64,000 nt of DNA from LMUY01 sp965199095 (GTDB lineage Bacteria > Pseudomonadota > Alphaproteobacteria > Acetobacterales > Acetobacteraceae), in assembly GCA_965199095.1 (NCBI GenBank), contig CBDAQM010000007.1, positions 868,001 to 932,000 on the forward strand, in the 5' to 3' direction. The first letter of the stretch is position 1. Each line of letters opens with the position of its first letter. The notes under the pieces were generated by a model. The model was not told the DNA's origin. It did no database searches and saw nothing but the letters and a program-made list of their open reading frames with translations. Below are positions 1-7,775 of the stretch, piece by piece. A program made the translations under genes and the position numbers.

Positions 1-837
1 CAGCAGCCGCTGCGACCCGGCGTTGGCCGGCGTGGCCACGGACGGGCCGAGCGCCGCCTCCCCCCGGCTGCGCTGGACGCGGGCGAGGATGCTCTCCGCT
101 TTGGTCCAGGCTTCCTCCTCCGTCGCGCCCAGGATGGGACGGAACGAGAGGCTGAAGCCGACCTGGCGGCCGTGCTTGGCGGCCTCCGCCCGCACGCGCC
201 CGGTGATCTCGGCCACCTGGGCGCGGGTTTCACCCCATAGCGCGTAGACATCGGCGTGCTTGCCGGCGACGCGGATGGCGGCGTCGGATGCCCCGCCGAA
301 ATAGATCGGGATGCGCGGACGCTGCACCGTCCGCACGGCGGGCGATGCCCCCTGGATGCGGTAATAGGCGCCGTGATGGTCCACCGGCGCCTCCGCCGTC
401 CAAACCTGCTTCAGCACGTCGACGTATTCGTCCGTGCGGGCATACCGGTCATCCTTGCCCAGCCAGTCGCCGTCACGCGCCTGGTCCGTGTCGTCGCCGC
501 CCGAGATGACGTGGATCGCCGCCCGGCCGCCACTGAGTTGGTCGAGCGTGGCGTAGGCGCGCGCCGCGTTCGTCGGCGCCTGGAAGCCGGGCCGATGCGC
601 CACCAGGAAGCCGATCTGCGTGGTGTGCGCGGCGGCATGCGCGGCGATCTGCAGGCCGTCCGGCCCATTGCTGTACCAGCCGATCAGCACGCGGTCGAAG
701 CCGCCGCCATCCGCTGCGTGCGCCTCGTGTGCCTGGGCGGAGGCGACGAGGTAGCCGGGGTCGATCGCCGGGCCACGCGCCGGATGGATCTCCGACTGCT
801 CGCGCGGCTGGATCATGCCGATGAATTCGAGGCTCAT
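1..837 (-). CDS. LLM-class flavin-dependent monooxygenase, SsuD-like (C-terminus outside window)
   Basis: An open frame runs from ATG at 837 to the window edge without a stop: 279 codons, C-terminus missing. It starts MSLEFIGMIQPREQSE and contains GGRAAIHVISGGDD and RPRIPIYFGGASDAAIRVAGKHADVYALWGE-type segments (about residues 105-215), typical of bacterial luciferase-like, FMNH2-dependent monooxygenases of the alkanesulfonate/nitrilotriacetate branch. The family cleaves C-S or C-N bonds using reduced flavin from a separate reductase. It lies 10 bp downstream of the acyl-CoA-dehydrogenase-like gene and is probably co-transcribed with it. Substrate is unknown; organosulfur use is a guess from the pairing. 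Confidence 0.88.
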   Translation of the reverse strand, partial: MSLEFIGMIQPREQSEIHPARGPAIDPGYLVASAQAHEAHAADGGGFDRVLIGWYSNGPDGLQIAAHAAAHTTQIGFLVAHRPGFQAPTNAARAYATLDQLSGGRAAIHVISGGDDTDQARDGDWLGKDDRYARTDEYVDVLKQVWTAEAPVDHHGAYYRIQGASPAVRTVQRPRIPIYFGGASDAAIRVAGKHADVYALWGETRAQVAEITGRVRAEAAKHGRQVGFSLSFRPILGATEEEAWTKAESILARVQRSRGEAALGPSVATPANAGSQRLL

Positions 838-847
838 CCTGGGTCTC

Positions 848-1993
848 CTATTGTCCGAGCGCCGCGCGCCCGGCGGCGGTGTAGGCGCTGTCCGGCTGCG
901 GCGTGTGCACGCGGGCGCACAGCACGTCGCGCAAATGCCGCTCCAGCGGGTTGGCCCGCGACAGGCCGTGGTTGCCGGTCAACTCCATCGCGGCCTGCAC
1001 GGCGGCGATGGCGTTCTCGGCCACGACCGTCTTCAACAGGCCGCTTTCGGCCATCTCGGGCGGCGCCCCGGCATCCGTGTCGGCGGCTGCCGCGGCGATG
1101 AGGCGCCGATTGGTGAGCAGCAGCGCCTCGATCCTGCCCATCGCTTCCTGCATGCGCGGCAGGGTCGCGAGCGACGCCCCGAGATTGGCTGGCACGCGGT
1201 CCCGCAGGAAGCCCGCGACCCAGTCCCGCGCCGCCTCGGCGACACCCGTGTAGAGCGCCCCCACCATCAGCCCGCTCCACGCGGCTGCCACCGGATCGCG
1301 GCGGGCCCAGCCGGAGGGTTCCCGCAGGTCGACGGCATGGTCGGCGGGGATGGCCACGTCGTCGAACACCACGTCGTCGCTGCCGGAGCCGCGCAGGCCG
1401 AGCTGGTCCCAGGTCGGCTCGATGCGGATGCCGGGGCTGCGGGCCGGGACGATGAACAGGCCGGTGCGCGCCGCCGCCTCGTCGGTGCGGGCAAACACCA
1501 GCATCCAGCTGAGGCCCGGCGCGCCGGTGCTGAAGATCTTGCGGCCGGTCATCCTCCAGCCGTCGCCGCTGCGCCGCGCCATCGTGTCCGGCAACCCGCC
1601 GCGGGCCGGCGTGCCCAGCGCCGGCTCCACCCGCAAGGCGTTGATCAGCGCGCCGTACCGCCCGGCGCTGCGGCCAATCGTCGCGCGCACATGCTCCGGC
1701 CAGGTGGATTGCGCGACGGCACGGAGATGGGTGAGTTGCATGGCGAAGATCAGTGCCGTGGACGCGCAACCCTGCCCAGCCCGGCGTACAAGTTCGGTGC
1801 AGCGCGCCAGGCCGGCGTCTTCCCCGCCATCGACGCGGCGCGCCGTAAGGTTGAGCAAGCCCTCCGCGTGGAGCAATTCGAGGCTCTCATACGGGAAGCG
1901 GCCTTCCCGGTCCACGGCGGCCGCCCGCTCTGCCAGCGCGGCGACCAGATCGTCGCCCAAGTCACGCCGGGCCAGCACCATCCCGTCCATCAT
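848..1993 (-). CDS. acyl-CoA dehydrogenase-like flavoprotein (SfnB/DszC-like branch)
   Basis: A 381-residue protein with the acyl-CoA dehydrogenase architecture: helical N-terminal domain, central beta domain (GDGWRMTGRKIFSTGAPGL, then WDQLGLRGSGSDDVVFDDV at about residues 150-225) and C-terminal four-helix domain ending with the NHGLSRANPLERHLRDV segment. The start at 1993 follows a GGAG 5 nt upstream; the frame stays open back to 2059. Pairing with a luciferase-like monooxygenase resembles sulfur-scavenging loci in which such flavoproteins act as FMNH2-dependent monooxygenases rather than fatty-acid dehydrogenases. It could equally be an ordinary acyl-CoA dehydrogenase; the family call is firm, the substrate is not. 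Confidence 0.88.
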   Translation of the reverse strand: MMDGMVLARRDLGDDLVAALAERAAAVDREGRFPYESLELLHAEGLLNLTARRVDGGEDAGLARCTELVRRAGQGCASTALIFAMQLTHLRAVAQSTWPEHVRATIGRSAGRYGALINALRVEPALGTPARGGLPDTMARRSGDGWRMTGRKIFSTGAPGLSWMLVFARTDEAAARTGLFIVPARSPGIRIEPTWDQLGLRGSGSDDVVFDDVAIPADHAVDLREPSGWARRDPVAAAWSGLMVGALYTGVAEAARDWVAGFLRDRVPANLGASLATLPRMQEAMGRIEALLLTNRRLIAAAAADTDAGAPPEMAESGLLKTVVAENAIAAVQAAMELTGNHGLSRANPLERHLRDVLCARVHTPQPDSAYTAAGRAALGQ

Positions 1994-2444
1994 CGGTCTC
2001 CAAAAGCAGGCGTTCCCAGGCGAGTCATCGTCACTGCGGCGGATCCGGGGGGTCGGCACCGTAAGGCTGGTTGAGGTACGCGATGTCGTTGCACGGCAAG
2101 GCCCGGCAGTTCAGCCCAACCCGATCCGGTCGCTCGTTGAGATATGGCAGTTTGGAAGCCCGCTCGGCGAAGTCAAACCTCGCCGCCTCACCGACCAGCA
2201 AAAAGAAAATGTTTGCTCTGCAGCGGCGGCGTTGAAGAAAAATACCCGCTTAATCTCGCTCAGAGTGGCAGTTGATTTAAGCACGGGCTGGTTTGTAGCC
2301 GTGGCGGCTTGCCACGCTACGAGGTTGCGAGGTTCATGCGCTCACCCACCGCCTGAAGCCCGTCGGCCACGCCACGCTTGCCAGATCGACGCCGGACGTT
2401 GACATTCAGCGTCCTGATACACGGCACGAACTGGACGCAGCGGC
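1994..2444. other. 450-bp divergent intergenic region
   Basis: This separates the minus-strand flavoprotein operon from the plus-strand CnbZ-like gene and should hold promoters for both. The centre (about 2190-2290) is more AT-rich than its surroundings. I see no convincing gene, RNA or operator palindrome; an open frame crossing it on the plus strand is an extension of a shadow of the flavoprotein gene. Confidence 0.5.
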
Positions 2445-3194
2445 ATGTCCGACACGATCGAACGCGACGCCTATCGCTTCATCCCCGGCCCATTCCAATA
2501 CTCTGCCGGCGTTGCGGCAAAGCCCGGATTTGCCATGCACCGCATCCGGTTCGCCAAGCCGGTTCCGCTCGTCGAAGGCTTCCGCCGGATCGAGGCGTTC
2601 ATGACCGGAGAAGGCCTGCCCTTCACCGCATTCGCCGCGTGCGAACTGCGCTCCCCGGCGCCTTTCACCGATGCCGGCTTCACGGCGTTCAACCGCGCGT
2701 ATGTCGGCACGCTGGAGCGATGGGGGATTTTCAGGAACGAGGAAAACCCGGTTGCCCGCACCAACGTCTGCCCTGAAATGCATAAACCGGACGGGCCCAG
2801 CTTCCACGCGTTCAGCCTTGCCGTGCCGGCCGCAGACGCCGCGGCGTCGTTCGTGATCGCCGGCGGCGGCGAGTCGAAGGAGGGTCCCGGGAGCTATCGT
2901 GACCGGACGGTGCGATATGGCGACACCAGCACAGACGGCATGCGCGACAAGATCGCCCATGTCATGGCCACGATGGAACGCCGCATGGCGGCGGTGGGCG
3001 CCGATTGGGCGGCAACGACGGCGACGCAAATCTACACCGTGTTCGACATCTACCCGCATCTGGCCGACGGCATCGTCGCGCGCGGCGCCGGGCAGCACGG
3101 GGTGGACTGGCATTTCTGCCGTCCCCCGGTGATCGGGCTGGATTATGAGATGGATTGCCGCGGCGTGCAGACCGAGCGGGTGCTGCCGAGCTAG
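2445..3194 (+). CDS. conserved protein resembling 2-amino-5-chloromuconate deaminase CnbZ
   Basis: A 249-residue soluble protein with no signal peptide. Segments ACELRSPAPFTDAGFTAFN, SYRDRTVRYGDTS and TQIYTVFDIYPHLADGIV form blocks that I recall from proteins annotated CnbZ-like, an aminomuconate deaminase in nitroaromatic degradation; many homologues are simply called hypothetical. The gene converges on the amidohydrolase, the two stop codons overlapping by 4 bp (3191-3194). An aromatic-ring degradation role fits that neighbour, an ACMSD-superfamily decarboxylase/hydrolase. The family resemblance comes from memory of motifs and was not checked by a search. Confidence 0.6.
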   Translation: MSDTIERDAYRFIPGPFQYSAGVAAKPGFAMHRIRFAKPVPLVEGFRRIEAFMTGEGLPFTAFAACELRSPAPFTDAGFTAFNRAYVGTLERWGIFRNEENPVARTNVCPEMHKPDGPSFHAFSLAVPAADAAASFVIAGGGESKEGPGSYRDRTVRYGDTSTDGMRDKIAHVMATMERRMAAVGADWAATTATQIYTVFDIYPHLADGIVARGAGQHGVDWHFCRPPVIGLDYEMDCRGVQTERVLPS

Positions 3195-4228
3195 TCCAGC
3201 CGCAACAGCCGCTCGGCGTTGCCGTGCGCGATCATGGCGCGGTCGTCGTCGCTGATCGCAAGGTTTTCCAGCCAGCTCCGTGCGCCCGTCATGGCGAGGT
3301 ACGGATAATCGACCGAGAACATGATGCGCCCGGCCCCGAGCAACTCGTGGATGAAGCGGAAGTGCGGCAAATAGAGCATGCCGCTCGGCGTGACGTAGAC
3401 CTGGTCGCGGTAGCTCTGGCTGACCGTGCGCGAGAGGCCGGTGGCGCCTGGGGGCAGCGCGTCGTCCATGCGGTCCAGGAAGAACGGTACCATCTCGCCC
3501 CAATGCCCGCTGATGATCCGCAAATTGGGATGGCGGTCGAGCGCGCCGGAGAGGATCAAGCGGATCACCTGGATCCCGGCCTCATTGTGCCAGCCCCAGC
3601 CATACAGCGACAGCCGCGCCGTGACCTCCTTGTCGAGGCCGCCGTAATACGGCCGCTGCACGGCCGCGAGCGGCGGGCCGGGGTGGATGTATATCGGCAC
3701 GTCCAACTCCGCCAGCTTGGCGAGGATCGGTGCGTAGCGCGGATCGTCGAGGAACGCGTCCTCGCTGGGATGGCCGATGAGCATGGTCGCGGTCAGCCCG
3801 AGTTCGCCCGCGCTGCGCTCCAGCTCGCGCACCGCGGCGTCCGTATCCTGCCACGGCAGCGTCGAGAAACCGGCGAACCGGTCGGGATGGCGCGCGACCG
3901 CCTCCGCCAGCCGGTCGTTCGCCGCGCGTGCGAGGTCGGCGGCGTCACCGGCGGGTACGGCCTGCGTGGCGTTGGAGTACGACAGCACCTGCACGTCGAT
4001 GCCGTGCGCGTCCATCTCCGGCAGCCGGTCGTCGATGGGGGCGCTCACCGCCGCCATGGCCTGGGCAGGCGAGACGAGGTTGGGCCGGCCGCTGGTGTGC
4101 GTCGCCTGATCCTCGCGGAAGCGGCTGCCGAGATCGGCCATGTACGGCGCCTGCCGCACCATCGCGGGTTGCGACGCCTTGGCGATAGCCGGATCAAGCG
4201 TGTGCTCTTCAAGACAGATGATTTTCAT
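3191..4228 (-). CDS. amidohydrolase-superfamily protein (ACMSD / gamma-resorcylate decarboxylase-like)
   Basis: A 345-residue TIM-barrel metalloenzyme. It starts MKIICLEEHTLDP; the EEH is the usual N-terminal metal-binding position in this decarboxylase branch. Later come DVPIYIHPGPPL (about 180-190), RIISGHWGEMVPFFLDRMD (about 245-262), MFSVDYPY and HGNAERLL near the end, the typical His/Asp metal and catalytic stations. The family decarboxylates or hydrates muconate-type or hydroxybenzoate substrates. The frame is open back to 4306, but 4228 gives the canonical N-terminus. The exact substrate cannot be read from sequence. Confidence 0.85.
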   Translation of the reverse strand: MKIICLEEHTLDPAIAKASQPAMVRQAPYMADLGSRFREDQATHTSGRPNLVSPAQAMAAVSAPIDDRLPEMDAHGIDVQVLSYSNATQAVPAGDAADLARAANDRLAEAVARHPDRFAGFSTLPWQDTDAAVRELERSAGELGLTATMLIGHPSEDAFLDDPRYAPILAKLAELDVPIYIHPGPPLAAVQRPYYGGLDKEVTARLSLYGWGWHNEAGIQVIRLILSGALDRHPNLRIISGHWGEMVPFFLDRMDDALPPGATGLSRTVSQSYRDQVYVTPSGMLYLPHFRFIHELLGAGRIMFSVDYPYLAMTGARSWLENLAISDDDRAMIAHGNAERLLRLD

Positions 4229-4679
4229 CAGCGCGGTCCGATCATCAACAGCTAAGGCAGCGTCGGCGAATAAGTGCGTCGGCACGCCGACAAAGCTGCC
4301 GCTCAAAACAGAGGCTCAGGCTAGGAGCCTGAACTCGCGGGAGCGAGCTCCGTTCCGCGGCTGCGCAGACTTGCTGGTGGATAACACCTGACGGAAGAGT
4401 CCGGCTGGGGATTTCCGCTGATCGTGCGTTGTGCGGTCTATGACATGCGCATCGGGTTCGCCATGACCCTCAGTTCCGCCGATCACGTCCGTTTGCCGGG
4501 ATAGCGGCAGGCCGGAACAGCCGGCAGAAACACGTATGGCTGGCGCAGATCGTGCTGCTGTCGGCACGGCGTCGCTGCTGCCCCGAGACCCTCGCCGTGG
4601 TGGTCGGGAATGCCGGCCAGGCGACGGCGTAGGCGCTAAGCCGAGGCTCGCGCGACCGGCTCTTCGCCGGCGAACAGCG
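4229..4679. other. 450-bp intergenic region with a short hairpin
   Basis: Lies between the amidohydrolase start and the 3' end of the next minus-strand gene. At about 4317-4332 there is a small inverted repeat, CAGGCT/AGCCTG separated by 2-3 nt, followed by CTCGC-GGGA-GCGAG. These could form small hairpins, but there is no T-run. A 149-codon minus-strand frame (4316-4765) overlaps the neighbouring gene and has an Arg-rich, family-less composition, so I do not call it. Confidence 0.4.
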
Positions 4680-5336
4680 TTATTGCTGACAGCCGTACAA
4701 GCGCCCGTCACTGCCCGTGTAACAGCCACGCATGTTCCCGTTGATGAAGTTTTGCGCACCCGCATGGTTCGCGTTGGCGATCGCTTGGCCCGGGCCGTTT
4801 GGCGTTTGATACGGGTGCAGCGTCGGCATCACTGGCTGCTGCATTTGCGGTTGCACCGGCGCACGGGCTGCCAGCACCAGTTGTTCCGCGACGCGTTGTT
4901 GCAGCAGGTAGGGTGCGGGATCGCGGCTCATGACGATGCCGTTCACCATGAACGATGACGGTGACGTCATGGTGATGTTGGCAGTGGCGGAGCCCTGCAC
5001 CTGGTTCGGCCGGCAGTTCACCGGGAAGCCGGGGGCCTGCGCGCAGATCTGCAGAGGCAGGTGGCCTTCCACCTGGAAGTCCACCCGCGCGGCGTTGGGT
5101 GCGGTCGGCGTCGCCTGGTAGTGCCCCCACAGGCGTTGCACGGTTCCGTTCGGCAGTTGCAATACGGAGACGAACGAGCCGTCTGGTTGATAGGAGTCCG
5201 TGATGTGGTCCATCCCGCCCTGGCCGGGTCGTTGGCCGCTCCACGCGCCCGTCAAGTCGATGCTACGCGGCTGTGCGCACAAAGGGACGCTGGCGCCGAG
5301 GAGTGTGGCCAATGCCGCCGTGATGGAGATGCGCAT
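4680..5336 (-). CDS. secreted hypothetical protein
   Basis: 218 residues with a clear Sec signal peptide (MRISITAALATLLGASVPLCAQ, cleavage around residue 22), then IDLTGAWSGQRPGQ, suggesting a small beta-rich exported domain that begins after the signal. The C-terminal third (from about 150) is Gln/Pro/Asn-rich and low in complexity, ending GCYTGSDGRLYGCQQ with two cysteines that could pair. No family recognised. The GAWSG/GVWTG opening is shared with the exported protein at 10770-11180, so the two may be distant relatives. Confidence 0.72.
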   Translation of the reverse strand: MRISITAALATLLGASVPLCAQPRSIDLTGAWSGQRPGQGGMDHITDSYQPDGSFVSVLQLPNGTVQRLWGHYQATPTAPNAARVDFQVEGHLPLQICAQAPGFPVNCRPNQVQGSATANITMTSPSSFMVNGIVMSRDPAPYLLQQRVAEQLVLAARAPVQPQMQQPVMPTLHPYQTPNGPGQAIANANHAGAQNFINGNMRGCYTGSDGRLYGCQQ

Positions 5337-5536
5337 TTTGTTGGTCCTGAAAGAGTAGCGTGCGGGGTTGCCGCTACAGGTGTCTAGGAGGCGATCACCG
5401 TGCCGAGTCCTGCCGTGCGGCCGTCCGAGCCACCGGCGTCACGTTGGTTCGCCCTAAGTCCAATTCGAATGATCTTTACACCCGACCGATCCCACTCCTA
5501 ATTGTTGTCGACCCGTTGATCGTTGGAGGATGCCCC

Positions 5537-5953
5537 ATGGGATATGTCGGCACGGCCATCTCTATTATGTTCCTCCTCTGCATGGCGTCCGCGCAGGCCG
5601 ACCCGATCGTGCGAAAAGGCGGCGAATGGCGGTCGACCGTGACCGGTCTCACGCCCGAGCCCAAGACCATCGAGCTGTGCTTTGCGCCGGCGACGCGGGA
5701 ACAAGCTGTGGCAAACTTGGCGACCGGCAAAGACTGCACCAAGCGGGACATCAAGTTCGACGGCGACCGGGCCATCATCGACATCATGTGCAGCGGCATG
5801 TCGCTGAAAGGGACCGCGACGATGCTCGGCGACAGCGCCTACAGGGCGGATTTCACCCTCGGGATCGGCACAGGGAGCGACGCCAAAGTCGTGCACACGA
5901 CCACGGACGCCAAGTGGATCGGCGCCTGTAAGCCGGGGGAGACGCCTCACTGA
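5537..5953 (+). CDS. DUF3617-like periplasmic protein
   Basis: 138 residues: signal peptide MGYVGTAISIMFLLCMASAQA, then RKGGEWRSTVTG and TIELCFAPATRE, a later Cys pair (DCTKRDIKFDGDRAIIDIMCSG) and YRADFTLGIGTGSDAKVVHTTTDAKWIGACKPG. The G-x-W-[RE]-x-T start, C-x(n)-C spacing and terminal IG-x-C match DUF3617, small periplasmic proteins of unknown function. The start at 5537 has GGAGG 8 nt upstream; an ATG 7 nt earlier is in another frame. It stands alone, divergent from the preceding secreted protein. Confidence 0.78.
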   Translation: MGYVGTAISIMFLLCMASAQADPIVRKGGEWRSTVTGLTPEPKTIELCFAPATREQAVANLATGKDCTKRDIKFDGDRAIIDIMCSGMSLKGTATMLGDSAYRADFTLGIGTGSDAKVVHTTTDAKWIGACKPGETPH

Positions 5954-6160
5954 TCTGCCATATCCGGGCGTCGATGCGATCACCGCCTGATTCCAAATCC
6001 ACACGCTTGTTTTCCTAGCCCGCTGGCGTGGCGGCGGTCGTCATTCAAACGGATGACGCGCGGATTATTTGGTGTGCCGTAGACTTCCCGCAGTGACCTG
6101 CGATAACGATCCCGCGACAGACCCGGCCCGCGTGCCGCCTGGCAGGAGTGACCCCGACAA

Positions 6161-7132
6161 ATGCGACCGGACCCGAAAGCCGCATTCCTGATCGGTATGG
6201 CGACCCTCGTGCTGTTCATCGGCATCGGCGTCGCGTTCGCGTCGGACCCCGGGCTGTTCTCACGCCGGGTCATCTGGCAGGGCCGGTTCGCCTCCGTCGC
6301 CGCGCTGGATGAGGGCGCACCGGTCTACGAGAACGGCCTGATCATCGGCCGGGTCGGCGACCGTCAATGGCAGCCGCAGACACAGGATTTCCTGGTGGAG
6401 TTGCGCCTTGACCGGAGCTGGACGCCGGCGAACGGCCGCTCCATGCGCATCGAGCAGACCAACCCGTTGCGCGGCGCCTACGTCGCGGCGGTGGAAGGAT
6501 CCTGCGAGGGCATGCACCTGCCGGCCGACGCACCCGACCTACGGGAGGTCGCGACCTGCCCCCGGCTGCCGGGATTGTTCGACGTGGCCAACAGCCTGCT
6601 GGCCCGCCTGTATGGCATCACGCAGCAGGTCCAGGCCATGGTCGGCGCGACGGCGGGGAGCGGCGATGCGCAGGCGGCGCAGCGGTCGCGTGTCGAACAG
6701 GTGGCCGATAACCTGACGGCGCTCAGCCTTTCGCTGCGAACGCTGGTGGACCAGCTTGGCGCCTTGCAGCCGGAGCTGACGCGGACGCTGGTGTCGACCC
6801 GCAATTTGACGACCGACGCCGACCACATGGTGCGGCAGACGGACGACATGCTGCAGCATGTCCGCCGCGACACGTTGACGCGGCTGGACCGTACGCTGGA
6901 CGGCACGGATCAAATCGTGCGGGGCAATGCCGGCACGGTCCAAAGCGCGCTCGGGGACGTGCGCTACATGCTCGGCGCATCCTCCGGCTCGATCGTGAAC
7001 CTGGCCATGCAGGCCGACGCGATCGCCGCCAATTTGGCGGAACTGACGCGGCAGTTGCGGGACAATCCCGGCGTATTGCTGCGGGGCCGCTCGCTTGCCG
7101 ATCCGCCCGGGACCCATGCCGCGCGCCCGTAG
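6161..7132 (+). CDS. MCE-domain (MlaD-like) substrate-binding protein
   Basis: 323 residues: an N-terminal transmembrane anchor (FLIGMATLVLFIGIGVAFA, residues 9-27), an MCE domain (FASVAALDEGAPVYENGLIIGRVGDR, about 42-125) and a long helical C-terminus with several LxxLxxxLxx segments that probably forms the periplasmic needle or coiled coil of MCE hexamers. MCE proteins carry phospholipids or hydrophobic substrates between membranes. It is the first gene of a tightly overlapping operon with a lipoprotein, a RyR-domain protein, an MlaE-like permease and an ATPase. The Cys pair at about 111 and 126 is unusual for the family. Confidence 0.85.
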   Translation: MRPDPKAAFLIGMATLVLFIGIGVAFASDPGLFSRRVIWQGRFASVAALDEGAPVYENGLIIGRVGDRQWQPQTQDFLVELRLDRSWTPANGRSMRIEQTNPLRGAYVAAVEGSCEGMHLPADAPDLREVATCPRLPGLFDVANSLLARLYGITQQVQAMVGATAGSGDAQAAQRSRVEQVADNLTALSLSLRTLVDQLGALQPELTRTLVSTRNLTTDADHMVRQTDDMLQHVRRDTLTRLDRTLDGTDQIVRGNAGTVQSALGDVRYMLGASSGSIVNLAMQADAIAANLAELTRQLRDNPGVLLRGRSLADPPGTHAARP

Positions 7133-7775
7133 CGCCGCCGGGCTGCTCGCCGCCGCAGGGTTTGCGCTGGCCGGCTGCAGCTCGGCCCCGCCGGAGCGCT
7201 ACCTGCGGCTCGAGGCGGTGGCCACTGCGTCCACGTTGTCCTTCGCGCCGGCGCTGCCGGGAGAGTTGCAGCTACTGCCGTTCCGTGCCCGGGGTGAGTT
7301 GACCGAGCGGCACGTCGTGTATCTCGATCCCAGCGGCGCCGCCCGGCCCTCCGCGCTGCTTTGGGAGGAGGCGCCGGCCGTCGCGGTGGCGGGCCTGGTC
7401 GGGCGGGTGCTGCAGGCCGACCATGTGGCGGACGCCGTGCTGTCGCCGGATACGAGGGGGCTGGCCGAATTCTGGCTCGACGGCAGCATCGAACGGTTTG
7501 AGCTCACGGGTTCGGACCAGGCGGTGGTGCAAGTCCAGTTCACCCTGTCCGCCGGACAGGAGCGCCGCCCGGCGCTGATCGCGCGCTATTGCCGGGCGGT
7601 GCCGGAGGCGGGGAACCCCGCGCGCGCTTTCTCACAAGCCGTCTCGGCGGTTGCCGCCGCCCTGGCCCGGGACATCGCGGCGGCCACCACAACGCATGGA
7701 GGCCGGGCCGGGGCGCCGGTCCTCGTCGGCCAGCAGATCACCGGGCCGCCCGGCGCGTGCGGCCAGGATGCTTAG
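7116..7775 (+). CDS. ABC-type transport auxiliary lipoprotein (PqiC/DUF330-like)
   Basis: Starts MPRARSAAGLLAAAGFALAGCSSAPPERYLRL: lipobox LAGC gives an outer-membrane or periplasmic lipoprotein of about 200 residues. Features such as YLRLE at the mature start, a central VVYLDPSGAARPSALLWEE and a late alternating strand/helix pattern match the auxiliary lipoproteins that partner MCE transporters at the outer membrane. It overlaps the MCE gene by 17 bp and the next gene by 8 bp, implying translational coupling. An upstream ATG at 7095 is possible, but 7116 leaves a well-proportioned signal peptide. Confidence 0.8.
   Translation: MPRARSAAGLLAAAGFALAGCSSAPPERYLRLEAVATASTLSFAPALPGELQLLPFRARGELTERHVVYLDPSGAARPSALLWEEAPAVAVAGLVGRVLQADHVADAVLSPDTRGLAEFWLDGSIERFELTGSDQAVVQVQFTLSAGQERRPALIARYCRAVPEAGNPARAFSQAVSAVAAALARDIAAATTTHGGRAGAPVLVGQQITGPPGACGQDA

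Noticed and set aside
4316..4765. 149-codon minus-strand frame
   Set aside because: Overlaps the exported protein gene by 86 bp, Arg/Ser-rich, no start signal or family.
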